Counted from the stretch's first letter, positions 25,932 through 34,573 are shown. The stretch: DNA of 64,000 nt from CALBJU01 sp965247125 (GCA_965247125.1 CBDFGO010000003.1:1240001-1304000); one strand, 5' to 3'. Notes: generated by a model from the letters alone, not told the origin. A program made the numbers and translations.

Positions 25932-26128
25932 TGTTGCGGAGGGGGAGGGGAACACAACAGTCACGTGGTCTCACAGGGTTTTCGTCGGATTTAAGCTAGA
26001 TTCAAGCATATCTAGGATGATAACGAGTGATACCAATCTATATATATTGACTTCAGCGATAAAAATCGTCACCTTACACGTCACCTATTTAGTCATTGGA
26101 CTCATCTTTTCTATAGAACTTCTGGCAT

Positions 26129-27397
26129 ATGGCCAAGATAAGTATTGTGCCCTGGAGAGGGAAGAAAACGCGTGACGGCACTGTTCCTCTTTATCTCGTT
26201 ATCCATCATAGAAGTAAGCGCTCGACGATTGCTCTTCCCGTTCGAATCAAGGAAAAGGATTGGAATCCGCTGCAGAAGGAAATCAGAAAATCGAATCGGC
26301 ACCACGCCAGACTAAATCCATACCTGAAGTCCATCGTGATGAAGGCAGAGGATGCAATTCTTGATGCCGTAGTCGAAGGGAAGGATTTTTCGGCCGCTGC
26401 GATCAAGCGCGCCGTTCAGGGCACTGCCGATACTGAAACACACGACTTCCTCGTTGATTTTCAGAATCGGATCCAGGAGTTCCGTGATCGAGGTCAGCAC
26501 GGATCAGTGGATGCCTACACGCCCGTGCTTGCAAAGCTTAAAGACTACACTCTGCTAGCAAATAGAAGTACCGTACTACACTACGACGATCTCACCGTCT
26601 CTTTCTTGCGCGGCTTCGATACGTTTCTGGTAAAGACTCATGGTAATGGCATCAATACCGTTACCAAAAACCTGGGCTACATCCGCTCTGTGCTTTACAT
26701 AGCCATTCGTGAAGGCAGATTTGCGCAGGATCGCAATCCATTTTTCAACATTTCGCTCAAATCACAGAAAGCAGAAAAAGCGAAACTGACTATCGAAGAG
26801 ATCTGGCAGCTCGAAGATGCAGACCTCGGCACGGGTCTGTTAAGTGATGCCCGTAATTACTTCGTATTTGCTTTCTATGCCGCGGGCATGCGCGTATCGG
26901 ACGTCATCTTCCTCACGGGAGGTGACATTGAGCGAGTCGGTAGCGACTGGCGCCTTGGCTACACCATGATCAAGACGGGGAAGGCATCGTATCCGATGGT
27001 CTTGGTGCCGGTGGCGCAAGAGATTTTGCGTAGATACGGCTGGCCCGACAAACGGGCGGACGAGTACATCTTTCCCATCATGCCGGCCGAAGTCGAAAGC
27101 GACACGAGAGAAGGCTTCGTCTTGCGCAAGCGCGCTACGGCTACGCTAAACCGAGCGCTGAAAGAAGTGGGGAAGAGAAGTGGAGTCTCGACACCTATCA
27201 CGACGCACATGGCTCGGCACTCCTGGACCTATCACCTCGACCGCAATAATGTCCCTGTTCAGCGCATTTCGGATACGCTCTCGCACGGCGACCTCAAGAC
27301 GACTCAAGCTTACGTAAAGAAGATTCGCTCGGGAGAGGTCGACGAGCAACTGGCGGGCATTCTCGCTCGAACAAGGACACTTGACGCAATTGAGTAG
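26129..27397 (+). CDS. Tyrosine recombinase, Bacteroidota transposon/phage type
   Basis: This 422-aa integrase has an N-terminal arm-binding domain typical of Bacteroidota elements (VPLYLVIHHRSKRSTIALPVRI, then KDWNP), a SAM-like core-binding domain (about 100-205), and a C-terminal catalytic domain. Active-site residues are Arg near 254 in AAGMRVSDVI, the HxxR box THMARHSW near 359, His in LSHGDLKTTQAY and the Tyr nucleophile near 395. It lacks the IntI-specific insertion as far as I can see and does not look like an integron integrase. It probably integrated the surrounding element. Its 3' end overlaps the convergent HTH gene by 104 bp, which is unusual. Confidence 0.93.
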   Translation: MAKISIVPWRGKKTRDGTVPLYLVIHHRSKRSTIALPVRIKEKDWNPLQKEIRKSNRHHARLNPYLKSIVMKAEDAILDAVVEGKDFSAAAIKRAVQGTADTETHDFLVDFQNRIQEFRDRGQHGSVDAYTPVLAKLKDYTLLANRSTVLHYDDLTVSFLRGFDTFLVKTHGNGINTVTKNLGYIRSVLYIAIREGRFAQDRNPFFNISLKSQKAEKAKLTIEEIWQLEDADLGTGLLSDARNYFVFAFYAAGMRVSDVIFLTGGDIERVGSDWRLGYTMIKTGKASYPMVLVPVAQEILRRYGWPDKRADEYIFPIMPAEVESDTREGFVLRKRATATLNRALKEVGKRSGVSTPITTHMARHSWTYHLDRNNVPVQRISDTLSHGDLKTTQAYVKKIRSGEVDEQLAGILARTRTLDAIE

Positions 27398-27761
27398 CGC
27401 CATGACGTTGATTTAGGTGCCTTGGGGCGAGGATGGTGATTTTATCGGTCCTCTCGCTAAATCCAATGAGCCCAATTTGCCAATCCATAAGATCGGCCAG
27501 GTAGATAAACCACTTGCGGCCATTCTTGTAGGCTGGTAGTCCTCGATACTTGATGTAATCAATCACCGTTTCTGGCTCGACTTCATCATCAAAAAAGAGC
27601 GGTGCGATCTTGTGGGTGATGACAGGCCTGCTTTGCCTGAGAAGGTCGCGCAGTTCTTGCACCTCGCGCGCGAGCGGGCCAAGCTTTGCCGACATAGCGC
27701 GTTCGACGACGCGCTCAACGTCGCATAGCTTCACCTCTGTTATGAGTAGTCCGTCCATCAT
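27294..27761 (-). CDS. Helix-turn-helix (excisionase-type) DNA-binding protein
   Basis: This 155-aa protein has a helical N-terminus followed by an HTH_17-like domain near 65-100: EVEPETVIDYIKYRGLPAYKN then GRKWFIYLADLMDW. Such domains occur in excisionases and small element-borne DNA-binding proteins. The last 35 codons run antisense through the 3' end of the integrase, so the C-terminal tail is low in family signal; the true ancestral end may have been nearer 27400. It is the last gene of a three-gene minus-strand operon with 11 bp to the gene before it. Convergence with the integrase suggests a role in element excision or maintenance. Confidence 0.65.
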   Translation of the reverse strand: MMDGLLITEVKLCDVERVVERAMSAKLGPLAREVQELRDLLRQSRPVITHKIAPLFFDDEVEPETVIDYIKYRGLPAYKNGRKWFIYLADLMDWQIGLIGFSERTDKITILAPRHLNQRHGATQLRQVSLFERECPPVARRPLPSESSLRKLESS

Positions 27762-27772
27762 CGACAGCGATT

Positions 27773-28420
27773 CTAGGCGCCACCAGGAGGCTTGAGGTTG
27801 CTGATGAAATACCCTACTCCAAGGACAGCCATGCCCAGAAGAAGAGTATTTCTAAGACTGTTATCTGGAGCCATTTCCTCTTCTTCATCAGTTTCCTCGA
27901 ACTCATCGCGTCGCAGGGTTGGATACAGGTTCTGGGGCTCCTCTTCAAATACAGCTCTTGCTTCTGCTTTCACATGCTCACGCTGCGCGTGCACATCAAT
28001 CATTTCCAGTGGCGGGATGATTGGTGCGTTCAGATCCTCATCTTTGCCCTGTATTTGCGCTTCAGGGCTGGTAACAGCCTCAAGAGGCTCAATCTTTTGA
28101 ACCTCGCTGTCGCGAGCGAGGGGAAGATCAGAAGCGTCATATACCGGAATTTTGGCGGGCTGCAGCTTCACATCTGCATGGGTAGGCTCCGGAGCGGTCC
28201 CCTCTTTCGCAGAGGCTTCTTCAAACAATCTACGTGCGGCTTCATCTGGAATATCATAGCCGGTAATCCGGCCAGATGGAGAGCGCACCGCCCAATTAAA
28301 AACGGGCTCTCCCGCAGAGTAATGTCCGGCGTTTGCGGCCCGGCTCAGAGCTGAGGGCGAGACCCCGAGTAGCGCGGCGGCGTCTTCGCCTTTAAGGTTT
28401 TTTAATTCCATGCTAGTCAT
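27773..28420 (-). CDS. HTH protein with C-terminal membrane helix, unknown
   Basis: This 215-aa protein opens with a short DNA-binding-like helix-turn-helix: LKGEDAAALLGVSPSALSRAA followed by a wing-like WAVRSPSGRITGYDIP. A long acidic, low-complexity linker (EETDEEEEMAPD) leads to one C-terminal membrane helix (TLLLGMAVLGVGYFISNL) and a short tail. It overlaps the preceding XRE gene by 8 bp, so translation is coupled. I do not recognise the family. The layout suggests a tail-anchored DNA-binding protein, perhaps tethering element DNA to the membrane; that is inference. Confidence 0.65.
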   Translation of the reverse strand: MTSMELKNLKGEDAAALLGVSPSALSRAANAGHYSAGEPVFNWAVRSPSGRITGYDIPDEAARRLFEEASAKEGTAPEPTHADVKLQPAKIPVYDASDLPLARDSEVQKIEPLEAVTSPEAQIQGKDEDLNAPIIPPLEMIDVHAQREHVKAEARAVFEEEPQNLYPTLRRDEFEETDEEEEMAPDNSLRNTLLLGMAVLGVGYFISNLKPPGGA

Positions 28421-28778
28421 CCTCCTTTATTTGTAGTCCTTTTGCGATGAAGTACGTGACTCCACCAATGAGCAGCGCTTTGGCAATTACCGAAAGCGCC
28501 TCGCTTGACTTTTGCGGCGTCGGCATCGCAGCACTCGCTGCACTCTGATTTTTAGCGTCAGGATCGAAAACCTCCTTCCACAGGCCGTGAAAAACACCAA
28601 GTGTCATGGGATCAGGTTCATACTGACCAGACTCCCAGCGCGAAATGGTCGCAGTGTCCTTTGAAAGAAACCGGGCCATCTTTGCCTGGCTCCATCCAAG
28701 AGACTCGCGCAAATGGCGAATTTCACCGGGAGTGAGCGGCTTAATGGGATGGTATTCGTGGTACTTGATAATTGACAT
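28413..28778 (-). CDS. XRE-family HTH protein with C-terminal membrane helix
   Basis: The ATG at 28778 gives a 121-aa protein (an ATG at 28799 would add seven residues). Residues about 15-70 form a lambda-repressor-like domain: LTPGEIRHLRESLGWSQAKM, FLSKDTATISRWESGQYEP. A linker rich in Ala and Ser follows, then one membrane helix (VIAKALLIGGVTYFIAKGL) and the charged end KEDD. A membrane-anchored XRE repressor is unusual. It is first in the operon with 27773 and 27294, and the region upstream is shared with a small divergent ORF at 28875. The membrane segment resembles that of its neighbour (G-x-x-Y-F-I). Confidence 0.75.
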   Translation of the reverse strand: MSIIKYHEYHPIKPLTPGEIRHLRESLGWSQAKMARFLSKDTATISRWESGQYEPDPMTLGVFHGLWKEVFDPDAKNQSAASAAMPTPQKSSEALSVIAKALLIGGVTYFIAKGLQIKEDD

Positions 28779-28874
28779 ATCTGACCTTGCATGATACAAT
28801 GATATGAGCCAATACTGGAAGCGGCGATCTCATGTTCCCGCAATGATAATCAAATACTGGAGAGGGACCTTAGT

Positions 28875-29030
28875 ATGAAAAGGAGCTATCAATCAGGAGC
28901 TCTCTTGCACAGGCTCAGTGGGATGGGGCAACACCCTTCACTCGCGGCGGAGTGGAAGCACGGAAAATATGCTCATGTGAATCAATTTCATGAGATTAAT
29001 AGGCTCAATAAGCTTAATGCAGTTAGTTGA
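28875..29030 (+). CDS. Small ORF divergent from XRE operon, unknown
   Basis: A 51-aa frame starts at an ATG preceded by GGAGAGGG about 12 bp upstream and ends with TGA. The product (MKRSYQSGALLHRLSG...) is polar with several His and no membrane segment. Divergent placement opposite an XRE repressor gene is typical for regulated element genes. It could be chance. The remainder of 28800-29235 shows nothing recognisable. Confidence 0.35.
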   Translation: MKRSYQSGALLHRLSGMGQHPSLAAEWKHGKYAHVNQFHEINRLNKLNAVS

Positions 29031-29235
29031 GCCCGTTTCTGTTCGGAGCCGAGAGACTAGCGATTTGGCAATATGATTGAACTTCTGAGAGCAGAATGTC
29101 TCTTGCAAAGGGAGCATGCCGGAGGTCAACGTCTCTGTTCGAGTACATTTATAGCCCGATTCAGAGCGTGATGTCTGAATTGGATCTTGAGGAAGTTTAT
29201 CTTGACCTTTAGTAGGAAAACAGAGATAGCGGCTC

Positions 29236-29787
29236 ATGACCATTCTAGTTTCATCTCGGCTTTTTAGGCTAGTTCGCACGATGGCCATTTTAATAATGTT
29301 CGCGTCTTGTTCTTCCATGCAGCCTGAAACCGGAGACCTCGAAATACGAACAGTGAAGGACAGCTATGAGATACTTCTTCCAGGATCAACTTTCCGACAG
29401 ACGTTCCAAGTGGAAATTAAAAATCAGGATAGTGGCACGGTCCATTTCGCTGCGTGCGGAAATGATCGTCTGATTGTCAGTCTTTAGGTCTTGGAGGAGT
29501 CCGTATGGGAGTTTGTAGATGGTGTAAACTGTTTCCCAGAGTCTGGTATCAACGTCGAGAGCGGAGAGTCGAAATCGGTCCGGGTAGAAATTGCGTCAAG
29601 TCGCCAGTTCGACGAGCGCACAAATTCCATGCGAGGCATCGGTGGTGATGAAGATTTCAGTGGAGTCTATCGCCTAGAATTCGGTGCAAGTCGGGGTCGA
29701 AGAGATAATGCTGAGACAGATGAATCGGCTCCTTTGGATTGGGCCATGTCCAATAGCTTCTCGCTGATCGATCTTCGCCAACAATAG
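29236..29787 (+). pseudogene. Lipoprotein gene with in-frame nonsense codon
   Basis: Two consecutive frames in the same phase (29236-29484 and 29488-29787) are separated only by TAG at 29485-29487. The first opens with a lipoprotein signal (ILIMFASC) and an immunoglobulin-like strand pattern (LPGSTFRQTFQVEIKNQDSG). The second continues EESVWEFVDGVNC and ends SNSFSLIDLRQQ. Joined, the product would be about 183 aa, perhaps a small exported binding protein. The family is not recognised. The single nonsense codon suggests recent inactivation, or a sequencing error. Confidence 0.6.
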
Positions 29788-29891
29788 TATGGTTCTATCC
29801 CGGTGGGTTTGGTTGGAAGTTCTTGTCACTGTGATCGGCGCTCATATTAAAATATTGGAAGAGACCTCACGACTACCGGATCCATGAGTGA

Positions 29892-30049
29892 CTTCATATC
29901 CATCGCATAGATGCGATTGTTGCGAATCTGGATCGAGACGATCTCAATTACCCCAAAGTGCAGGTTTTATCCAGCTTTCGAGTGGGTGCTCTTCAGGGAA
30001 GCTCACAGCAAAACTTAACGTATCAGTTTACGACCAATGAACGCGTCTC
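29892..30049 (+). pseudogene. 5' remnant of a gene disrupted by IS3
   Basis: An open frame (RIDAIVANLDRDDLNYPKVQ...FTTNERV) runs into the left end of the IS3 copy. It is preceded by a stop and no start is visible. Strand-like repeats and its position suggest a degraded beta-propeller gene whose tail survives at 31320-31520. The two halves do not rejoin cleanly in frame. Nothing recognisable lies between 29788 and 29891. Confidence 0.4.
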
Positions 30050-30102
30050 AGAGATGGTCCTATAAAACTGGACAGGGTCTTAGGTGGAATCTTGCGGATT
30101 GA

Positions 30103-30930
30103 TTATGCTGCTTCTTGAAGCGGCTGGTGATTAAAAAATACGTGATCAGGGGTTCGTCTTCCAAGCGAGCTGTGTCGCCTTTCGTTATTGAAGTAGTCGA
30201 AGTATACAGCAATGGATTTGCGGGCTTCAGCCACACTGTCATAGGCTTTAAGGTACACCTCTTCATATTTCAGGCTACGCCACAGACGTTCAACGAACAC
30301 GTTGTCCATCCAGCGTCCTTTGCCATCCATAGAGATTTTGATGTCATGATTCTTCAGCACATCAGTGAAGGCCATCGATGTGAACTGGCTGCCCTGATCC
30401 GTATTGAAGATCTCTGGCGCTCCATACACGGCGATTGCTTCTTCGAGCGCTTCCACACAGAAGTCGGTGTCCATCGTATTGGAGATCCGGCGTGAGAGTA
30501 CTTTTCGGCTGTACCAGTCGATGACGGCGACCAGGTAAACGAATCCCCTTTTCATCGGAATGAATGTGATGTCGCTTGCGTAAACCTGCCGGGGCCGCGT
30601 CACGTTGAGCTTACGCAAGAGATACGGATAAATCTTGTGACCTTTTCCCGGAATCGAGGTCCGTTTCTTAGGATAAATGGCAATGAGTCCCATCAGACGC
30701 ATTAATCGCCGGATTCGATGGCGGCCCACAAAAATACCTCTGTCCTCGAGCGCATCCTTCATGGTGCGCGATCCTCGCGTGGGACGTTCGATGTAGAGCT
30801 CATCCAGTTTTTTCATCACGGCCAGGTTCTCCTCGCTCTCGCCCACCGGCTTGTAGTAGGCCGTTGAGCGATTCAGCTCCCGCAGATTGCACTGCCGTTT
30901 GATGGAGAGGTCGTGGATTGGGTCGATCAT
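30103..30930 (-). CDS. IS3-family transposase OrfB, copy A
   Basis: This 275-aa DDE integrase-fold protein shows the three acidic residues in YASDITFIP, NTDQGSQFTS and DNVFVERLWRSLK. The frame is open upstream of the ATG through the end of orfA, so the active enzyme is probably OrfAB, made by -1 frameshifting at TTTTTTA (30972-30978 on this strand's complement). The N-terminal part holds the HTH_21 region (TRGSRTMKDALED). The gene appears complete and almost identical to copies B and C. Confidence 0.95.
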   Translation of the reverse strand: MIDPIHDLSIKRQCNLRELNRSTAYYKPVGESEENLAVMKKLDELYIERPTRGSRTMKDALEDRGIFVGRHRIRRLMRLMGLIAIYPKKRTSIPGKGHKIYPYLLRKLNVTRPRQVYASDITFIPMKRGFVYLVAVIDWYSRKVLSRRISNTMDTDFCVEALEEAIAVYGAPEIFNTDQGSQFTSMAFTDVLKNHDIKISMDGKGRWMDNVFVERLWRSLKYEEVYLKAYDSVAEARKSIAVYFDYFNNERRHSSLGRRTPDHVFFNHQPLQEAA

Positions 30931-30944
30931 TTGGCGGCGCTCAC

Positions 30945-31232
30945 CTACTGGGTGCGACCGAGCGCTTTGGATAAAAAATCCTTCCCCATCGAAAGCTCGC
31001 CAATTTTGGCGTGAAGCTCCTTGATCTGGCCCTCCTCGTTGTGCTTTCCGGAATGCCCTTTGTCAAAGACCTCTTCAGCGTCCTGAATCAATTTCTTCTT
31101 CCAGGTCTGAATCTGATTCGGGTGCACCTGGAATTGGTCTGCCAACTCGGCCATCGTGCGGTCTCCCTTAACCGCCGCCAGTGCTACTTTTGCTTTGAAG
31201 GCATTGCTGTGATTTCTTCTTTTGCGACTCAT
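30945..31232 (-). CDS. IS3-family transposase OrfA, copy A
   Basis: This 95-aa protein starts at the ATG at 31232 after AAAGGA. It has the HTH_Tnp_1 domain (HSNAFKAKVALAAVKGDRTM, then FQVHPNQIQTWKK) and a short leucine-rich coiled coil (IKELHAKIGELS). It binds the terminal repeats. It differs from copies B and C by Gly for Glu in SMGKDFLS and by HSGKHN. A slippery TTTTTTA near its 3' end is in the phase T-TTT-TTA needed for -1 frameshifting into orfB. Confidence 0.94.
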   Translation of the reverse strand: MSRKRRNHSNAFKAKVALAAVKGDRTMAELADQFQVHPNQIQTWKKKLIQDAEEVFDKGHSGKHNEEGQIKELHAKIGELSMGKDFLSKALGRTQ

Positions 31233-31319
31233 CGTTTGTATCCTTTCTTGAGGGTGATAAGATCGCAAGACTCCACCTATAATCAGAGCCAGGCTGTCCA
31301 GTCAAACGGGACCATCTCT

Positions 31320-31520
31320 CAGGTTGGTGTAGAATTGTTCGATGATCATTTAAAATACCAGGGGTACTCGTCGCTTTTTCGAACCTCTAAACGAGGAGCA
31401 TTTGCCTTGCCAATTCTATTTCCTGGGTGGGTTGACCAAGATGATTTAGTTTATTTTATCGATTATACATCTGAGTACCCTGTAATAACCGTATATAAAA
31501 TTACTATTGACCCTAAATAA
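31320..31520 (+). pseudogene. 3' remnant of gene disrupted by IS3
   Basis: About 65 codons directly after the IS3 copy end in TAA at 31520. The product ends FIDYTSEYPVITVYKITIDP, the typical last strand of a 6-bladed beta-propeller protein. No 5' part rejoins it exactly. It is probably the tail of the gene whose other remnant lies at 29892. Confidence 0.5.
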
Positions 31521-31597
31521 TATCTATGTGGATTATAGACTCTCATTCTGCGTAATACTTATAGTCTATATTGGATCTTTCTTTCGTCGTTCGGAAG

Positions 31598-32317
31598 TTA
31601 TAGCTGAGTAAGTTTTGCAACTCGAACGGTTGGTCGGTTTCCCGTCGTATTTATCAGATAAACTCTTTCGTCTGTACTGTCAGAAAAAACGAAAAGAGGT
31701 AAAAAGGATGTTGCTGGATATTCGAAATCTTGGTTCAAGGTACTAATTTTAATCAATTCCCCGTCCTTTGAATACACTTCTAAAACAAGTTCTGACTTCT
31801 CATCACGAGTTAGAAATGAGAAATGATGTACTTCACCATCGCTGTTCAGATACATACCTGCGCTCAGGCTATACGCTTTTCCTCCAACAGTAGTCGGTTT
31901 TTTTGTGTCGTTATCAATACCGTTAAAAACCGCGACACCTTCATCTCTAAGATGCTCATTATCAACCTGTTCGATTAAGTGGGGTAGGTTTAGCTTCCGA
32001 GCAAAATCTTCTGGAGACTTCACAGGTTGGAATGTTTCGGAGTCAAATAAAAATATTGTCCCGCCATACATTCCTGCTGCCAGCGAAATCCGCCCGTGGC
32101 TATCGATGGAAATTGATCCGGGAAATATGTTCAAAAAATTAGTAGTTATAGATTCCGGTGGGGTCGAAAATAATTCGTGCACCTTTCCAAACGAGCCTAT
32201 CTCTTTTCCGGTGTCGATATTGAATATGGTCACCATATCTTCTTCCAATGGTGCAGGGGAGCGGAAATATAGTTTTAAGATGGCAATATGATTAGATCCA
32301 GGTATATGGATTAATTT
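31598..32317 (-). pseudogene. 6-bladed beta-propeller gene, 3' part (split by IS256)
   Basis: Two hundred thirty-nine codons run from the IS256 junction to the stop at 31598. Removing the IS256 and one copy of its 9-bp duplication (GATTAATTT) restores a single frame with the 5' part at 33702, reading GPGKLI-HIPGSNHIAILK, 388 aa in total. Blades are visible (ISIDSHGRISLAAGMYGGTI, LYLINTTGNR-like end, TVRVAKLTQL). The family is that of exported NHL-like 6-bladed propellers common in Bacteroidota. The insertion is the only lesion seen. Confidence 0.85.
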
Positions 32318-33701
32318 GAGCTATGCCCAAAAGTTGTGTATGGAAGGTTTAGGCAGCGTGTCGTTCTGATGTAATTCCGTCGGTGAATTTGATTCCTTTT
32401 TTTACAAGTTGCAATAGGTGCGGTGCATTCAGTTTCCTCCACTTCTTCTGAGCCTCTTTACATAGACGGAAGGCCATTGCAAGAGCTGTTTCTCGGCTCA
32501 GACATCCCCTCGTTTTGGCGGTCCTGAGGCGCACGGTCGCGAACGTAGATTCGATCGGATTTGTGCTCCGAAGATGGATCCAGTGTTCTGCCGGAAAGTC
32601 ATAAAAAGCGAGCAGTTCTTCTCGGTCTTTCACCAGAATCTCTGCTGCTTTCGGATACTTTTGCTGGTAGGCTTTGATGAAAAACAGAAGGGCGCTCTCT
32701 GCCTGCTTTTTTGTTTCTGCTGTATAGATCTGCGTGAGGTGACCTTTTGCCTTCTTCTGAACGGACTTGGGCAGGCGGTTGAGCACATTTGCTGTCTTGT
32801 GCACCCAACAGCGTGCGGCTCGCGTCTCGGGATAAACTTCTGCGAGAGCACTCCAGAATCCCATGGCTCCATCGGCAACAGCCAGCTTCGGTCCTTGATC
32901 CAGCCCGCGGTGCCTCAGCTCCAGGAGCAACTCTCGCCACGACTGCTTGCTCTCGCGAAAGCCGTCCTCGAGTGCTATAAGCTCCTTCCTTCCATCGGCC
33001 GTAGCGCCGATCACGACCAGCAGACACAGTTTCTGTTTATCCATGCGTACGTTTACGTGAATACCGTCGGCCCAGAAATAGACGTAGTGCTTCTCCTTCA
33101 GGCTCCGCTTTTGCCAGTCTTCGTGCTCCCTTGTCCAAAGCGTCTTCAGGCGCGCAATCGTCGAGGAGGTCAGCCCTGGGGCATCAGGACCAACAAGGGC
33201 CGAGAGCGCTGCCTCAAAGCCGCCCGTTGAAACTCCCTTCAGGTACAACCATGGAATGAGAGCCTCAAGCGAGCGGCTCTTGCGGAGGTAGGCTGGTAGT
33301 ATCGAACTGCGGAAACCGATTCTATCCTCACCCCGACCCGTACGGTCGCGTATGCGGGGCATCTTTACAGCGACCTCCCCGATACCAGTCAAAATCTTCC
33401 TCTCTGGCAGATATCCATTGCGAACGATGCGGTGGCGATTCTCTTCGTCGCGCAGGAACTGGTAGCGCTGGCAGAAAGCTTCAACCTCGGCCTCAACGGC
33501 TGTGGCCAGCATCTTTGCGGCCCCTGTTCGCAATACTTCTGTCAACACATCCTCTGTGCTATTGTAGTTCTCGTTCTCGTGTGCGTTATTCGTCTTCATG
33601 GGCGGTGTATCCTCCAATCTTCGGATTGACAATGACGTAATCATCATCAGGATACGCCGCCTATACCTTTTTCACCCGTACACAACTTTCGGGGTTAACT
33701 C
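32318..33701 (-). mobile_element. IS256-family element, copy A
   Basis: This 1384-bp element has inverted ends GAGTTAACCCCGAAAGTTG and GAGCTATGCCCAAAAGTTG. It is flanked by a perfect 9-bp target duplication GATTAATTT (32309-32317 and 33702-33710). Copies B (45486) and D (60792) have exactly the same length. Confidence 0.96.
32349..33599 (-). CDS. IS256-family (mutator) transposase, copy A
   Basis: This 416-aa protein starts at the ATG at 33599, preceded by GGAGG. DDE residues lie in YFWADGIHV, LAVADGAMGFW and STNPIESTF, with the C/H motif CWVHKTANVL between the second and third. The N-terminal region (YLPERKILTGIGEVAVKMPR) is the family's DNA-binding part. It is identical to copy B as far as I can compare and looks functional. 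Confidence 0.96.
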   Translation of the reverse strand: MKTNNAHENENYNSTEDVLTEVLRTGAAKMLATAVEAEVEAFCQRYQFLRDEENRHRIVRNGYLPERKILTGIGEVAVKMPRIRDRTGRGEDRIGFRSSILPAYLRKSRSLEALIPWLYLKGVSTGGFEAALSALVGPDAPGLTSSTIARLKTLWTREHEDWQKRSLKEKHYVYFWADGIHVNVRMDKQKLCLLVVIGATADGRKELIALEDGFRESKQSWRELLLELRHRGLDQGPKLAVADGAMGFWSALAEVYPETRAARCWVHKTANVLNRLPKSVQKKAKGHLTQIYTAETKKQAESALLFFIKAYQQKYPKAAEILVKDREELLAFYDFPAEHWIHLRSTNPIESTFATVRLRTAKTRGCLSRETALAMAFRLCKEAQKKWRKLNAPHLLQLVKKGIKFTDGITSERHAA

Positions 33702-34157
33702 GATTAATTTTCCGGGACCCCAATTTACGATCGTATCGAGAACAATGGAATTCGAGTAAGTCCCGTATTCATCGAACGTAGTTAGCCTACGCAAAGCACC
33801 GTCATACACAAGCAGCCTTCCATCGGCCAGAATATCTATAGAGGTAATGTCTTTAAATTCACCTGGTCCTTCACCTTGTTGGCCAATAGTTTGGTGATAG
33901 ACTCCAAATTGATCGTAGACTCGAATCATTTTACGAACATATTCTACGACATAAATTTTGCCTTCCGGACCAACTTCTATTTGTATCGGATATTCAAGCA
34001 AATATTCTAACGAGTGTGACTCATCTTCGCCAATAACAACAATATCTTCAAACTCAAATTTGAATTCAGTTGGCTGTGCCCGAACTAGATTGGGTCCGAA
34101 GAGAACGACGATTCCAAAAAATGTTTTAAACAAAATGCTCGAAAAAGGAAGTTTCAT
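33702..34157 (-). pseudogene. 6-bladed beta-propeller gene, 5' part (split by IS256)
   Basis: The gene starts at the ATG at 34157 with a signal peptide (FFGIVVLFGPNLVRAQ) and runs 152 codons to the IS256 junction. Blade motifs include VGPEGKIYVVEYVRKMIRVY and QGEGPGEF, the latter a hallmark of these propellers, then SIDILADGRLLVYD. The rest is at 31598-32317. An exported surface or periplasmic protein of unknown ligand is inferred from the family. Confidence 0.85.
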
Positions 34158-34573
34158 GACTATAAATAAGGTTTTTTTTAAAATGCCCTTATCTGACCCG
34201 GATACACCTAAATCTCATTATACCATCCACTGAATAGGGATACAGCAGGCAAAAGGTGCGCGAAAATTGCACGACCCCACCGAAGAAGAACTGGGTCTCA
34301 ACAATATGTTTTGGAATCTTTTTAGTATCCACTGGGAAATATTCAGTTGAGACACATGACACAGGGTCTGCGGAGCCAGAAGATTTCATCCATTTAACTG
34401 GAATCTAATCGATTAGAATAGAAGAGTATGGGATACACTGAGATGAGTCAATGAGCATTTCTGCTCATTTTGAGCTGGTCCCCCAAACATGATTTGGTAT
34501 TAGGTGGTCTGACCAGTACCCATCAAAAAACAAATACACGTTCCAAGGAAGATTGCTGAACGAATAGAACTCA
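34158..34573. other. Gene-free stretch between RND operon and propeller gene
   Basis: No recognisable gene. A 66-codon minus-strand frame (34189-34389) looks like chance or a remnant. AATGAGCA-TTTC-TGCTCATT (34450-34469) is a perfect 8-bp stem that could end the RND operon. A related sequence (CCAGCTCATTCTGAGCA) lies on the other side of that operon near 42253, in inverted relation to CTGCTCATTTTGAGCTGG at 34461. Confidence 0.4.

Larger units (their letters stand above)
30050..31319 (-). mobile_element. IS3-family element, copy A
   Basis: This is a 1.27-kb element with imperfect terminal inverted repeats AGAGATGGTCC...GGACCATCTCT. The orfA-side end reads (inward) GTTTGACTGGACAGCC. Copies B (43728) and C (58007) carry a different orfA-side end, GATTCATCGGACAGTC, so two terminal subtypes coexist. 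The sequence CTCAG borders both sides here, but other copies show no target duplication, so I do not rely on it. Confidence 0.9.

Noticed and set aside
26129..27397. Integron integrase IntI for the attC-like array
   Set aside because: The N-terminal arm domain and overall layout match Bacteroidota element integrases; no IntI-specific region is seen.
28938..29318. Minus-strand ORF of 126 codons
   Set aside because: No recognisable motif, and it lies antisense to the small ORF and to the start of the lipoprotein gene.
30047..31322. CTCAG as the target duplication of IS3 copy A
   Set aside because: All copies share AG/CT at their termini, so part of CTCAG belongs to the element; copies B and C show no matching duplication.
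31011..31520. Plus-strand ORF of 169 codons
   Set aside because: Most of it is the antisense of IS3 OrfA fused by chance to a propeller tail; only 31320-31520 is meaningful.
32574..33230. Long ORF antisense to the IS256 transposase (218 codons)
   Set aside because: It recurs in every IS256 copy only because the transposase is conserved; no protein features.
34189..34389. Small peptide gene upstream of the split propeller gene
   Set aside because: No hydrophobic leader or cysteine pattern like those at 57310 and 57645.
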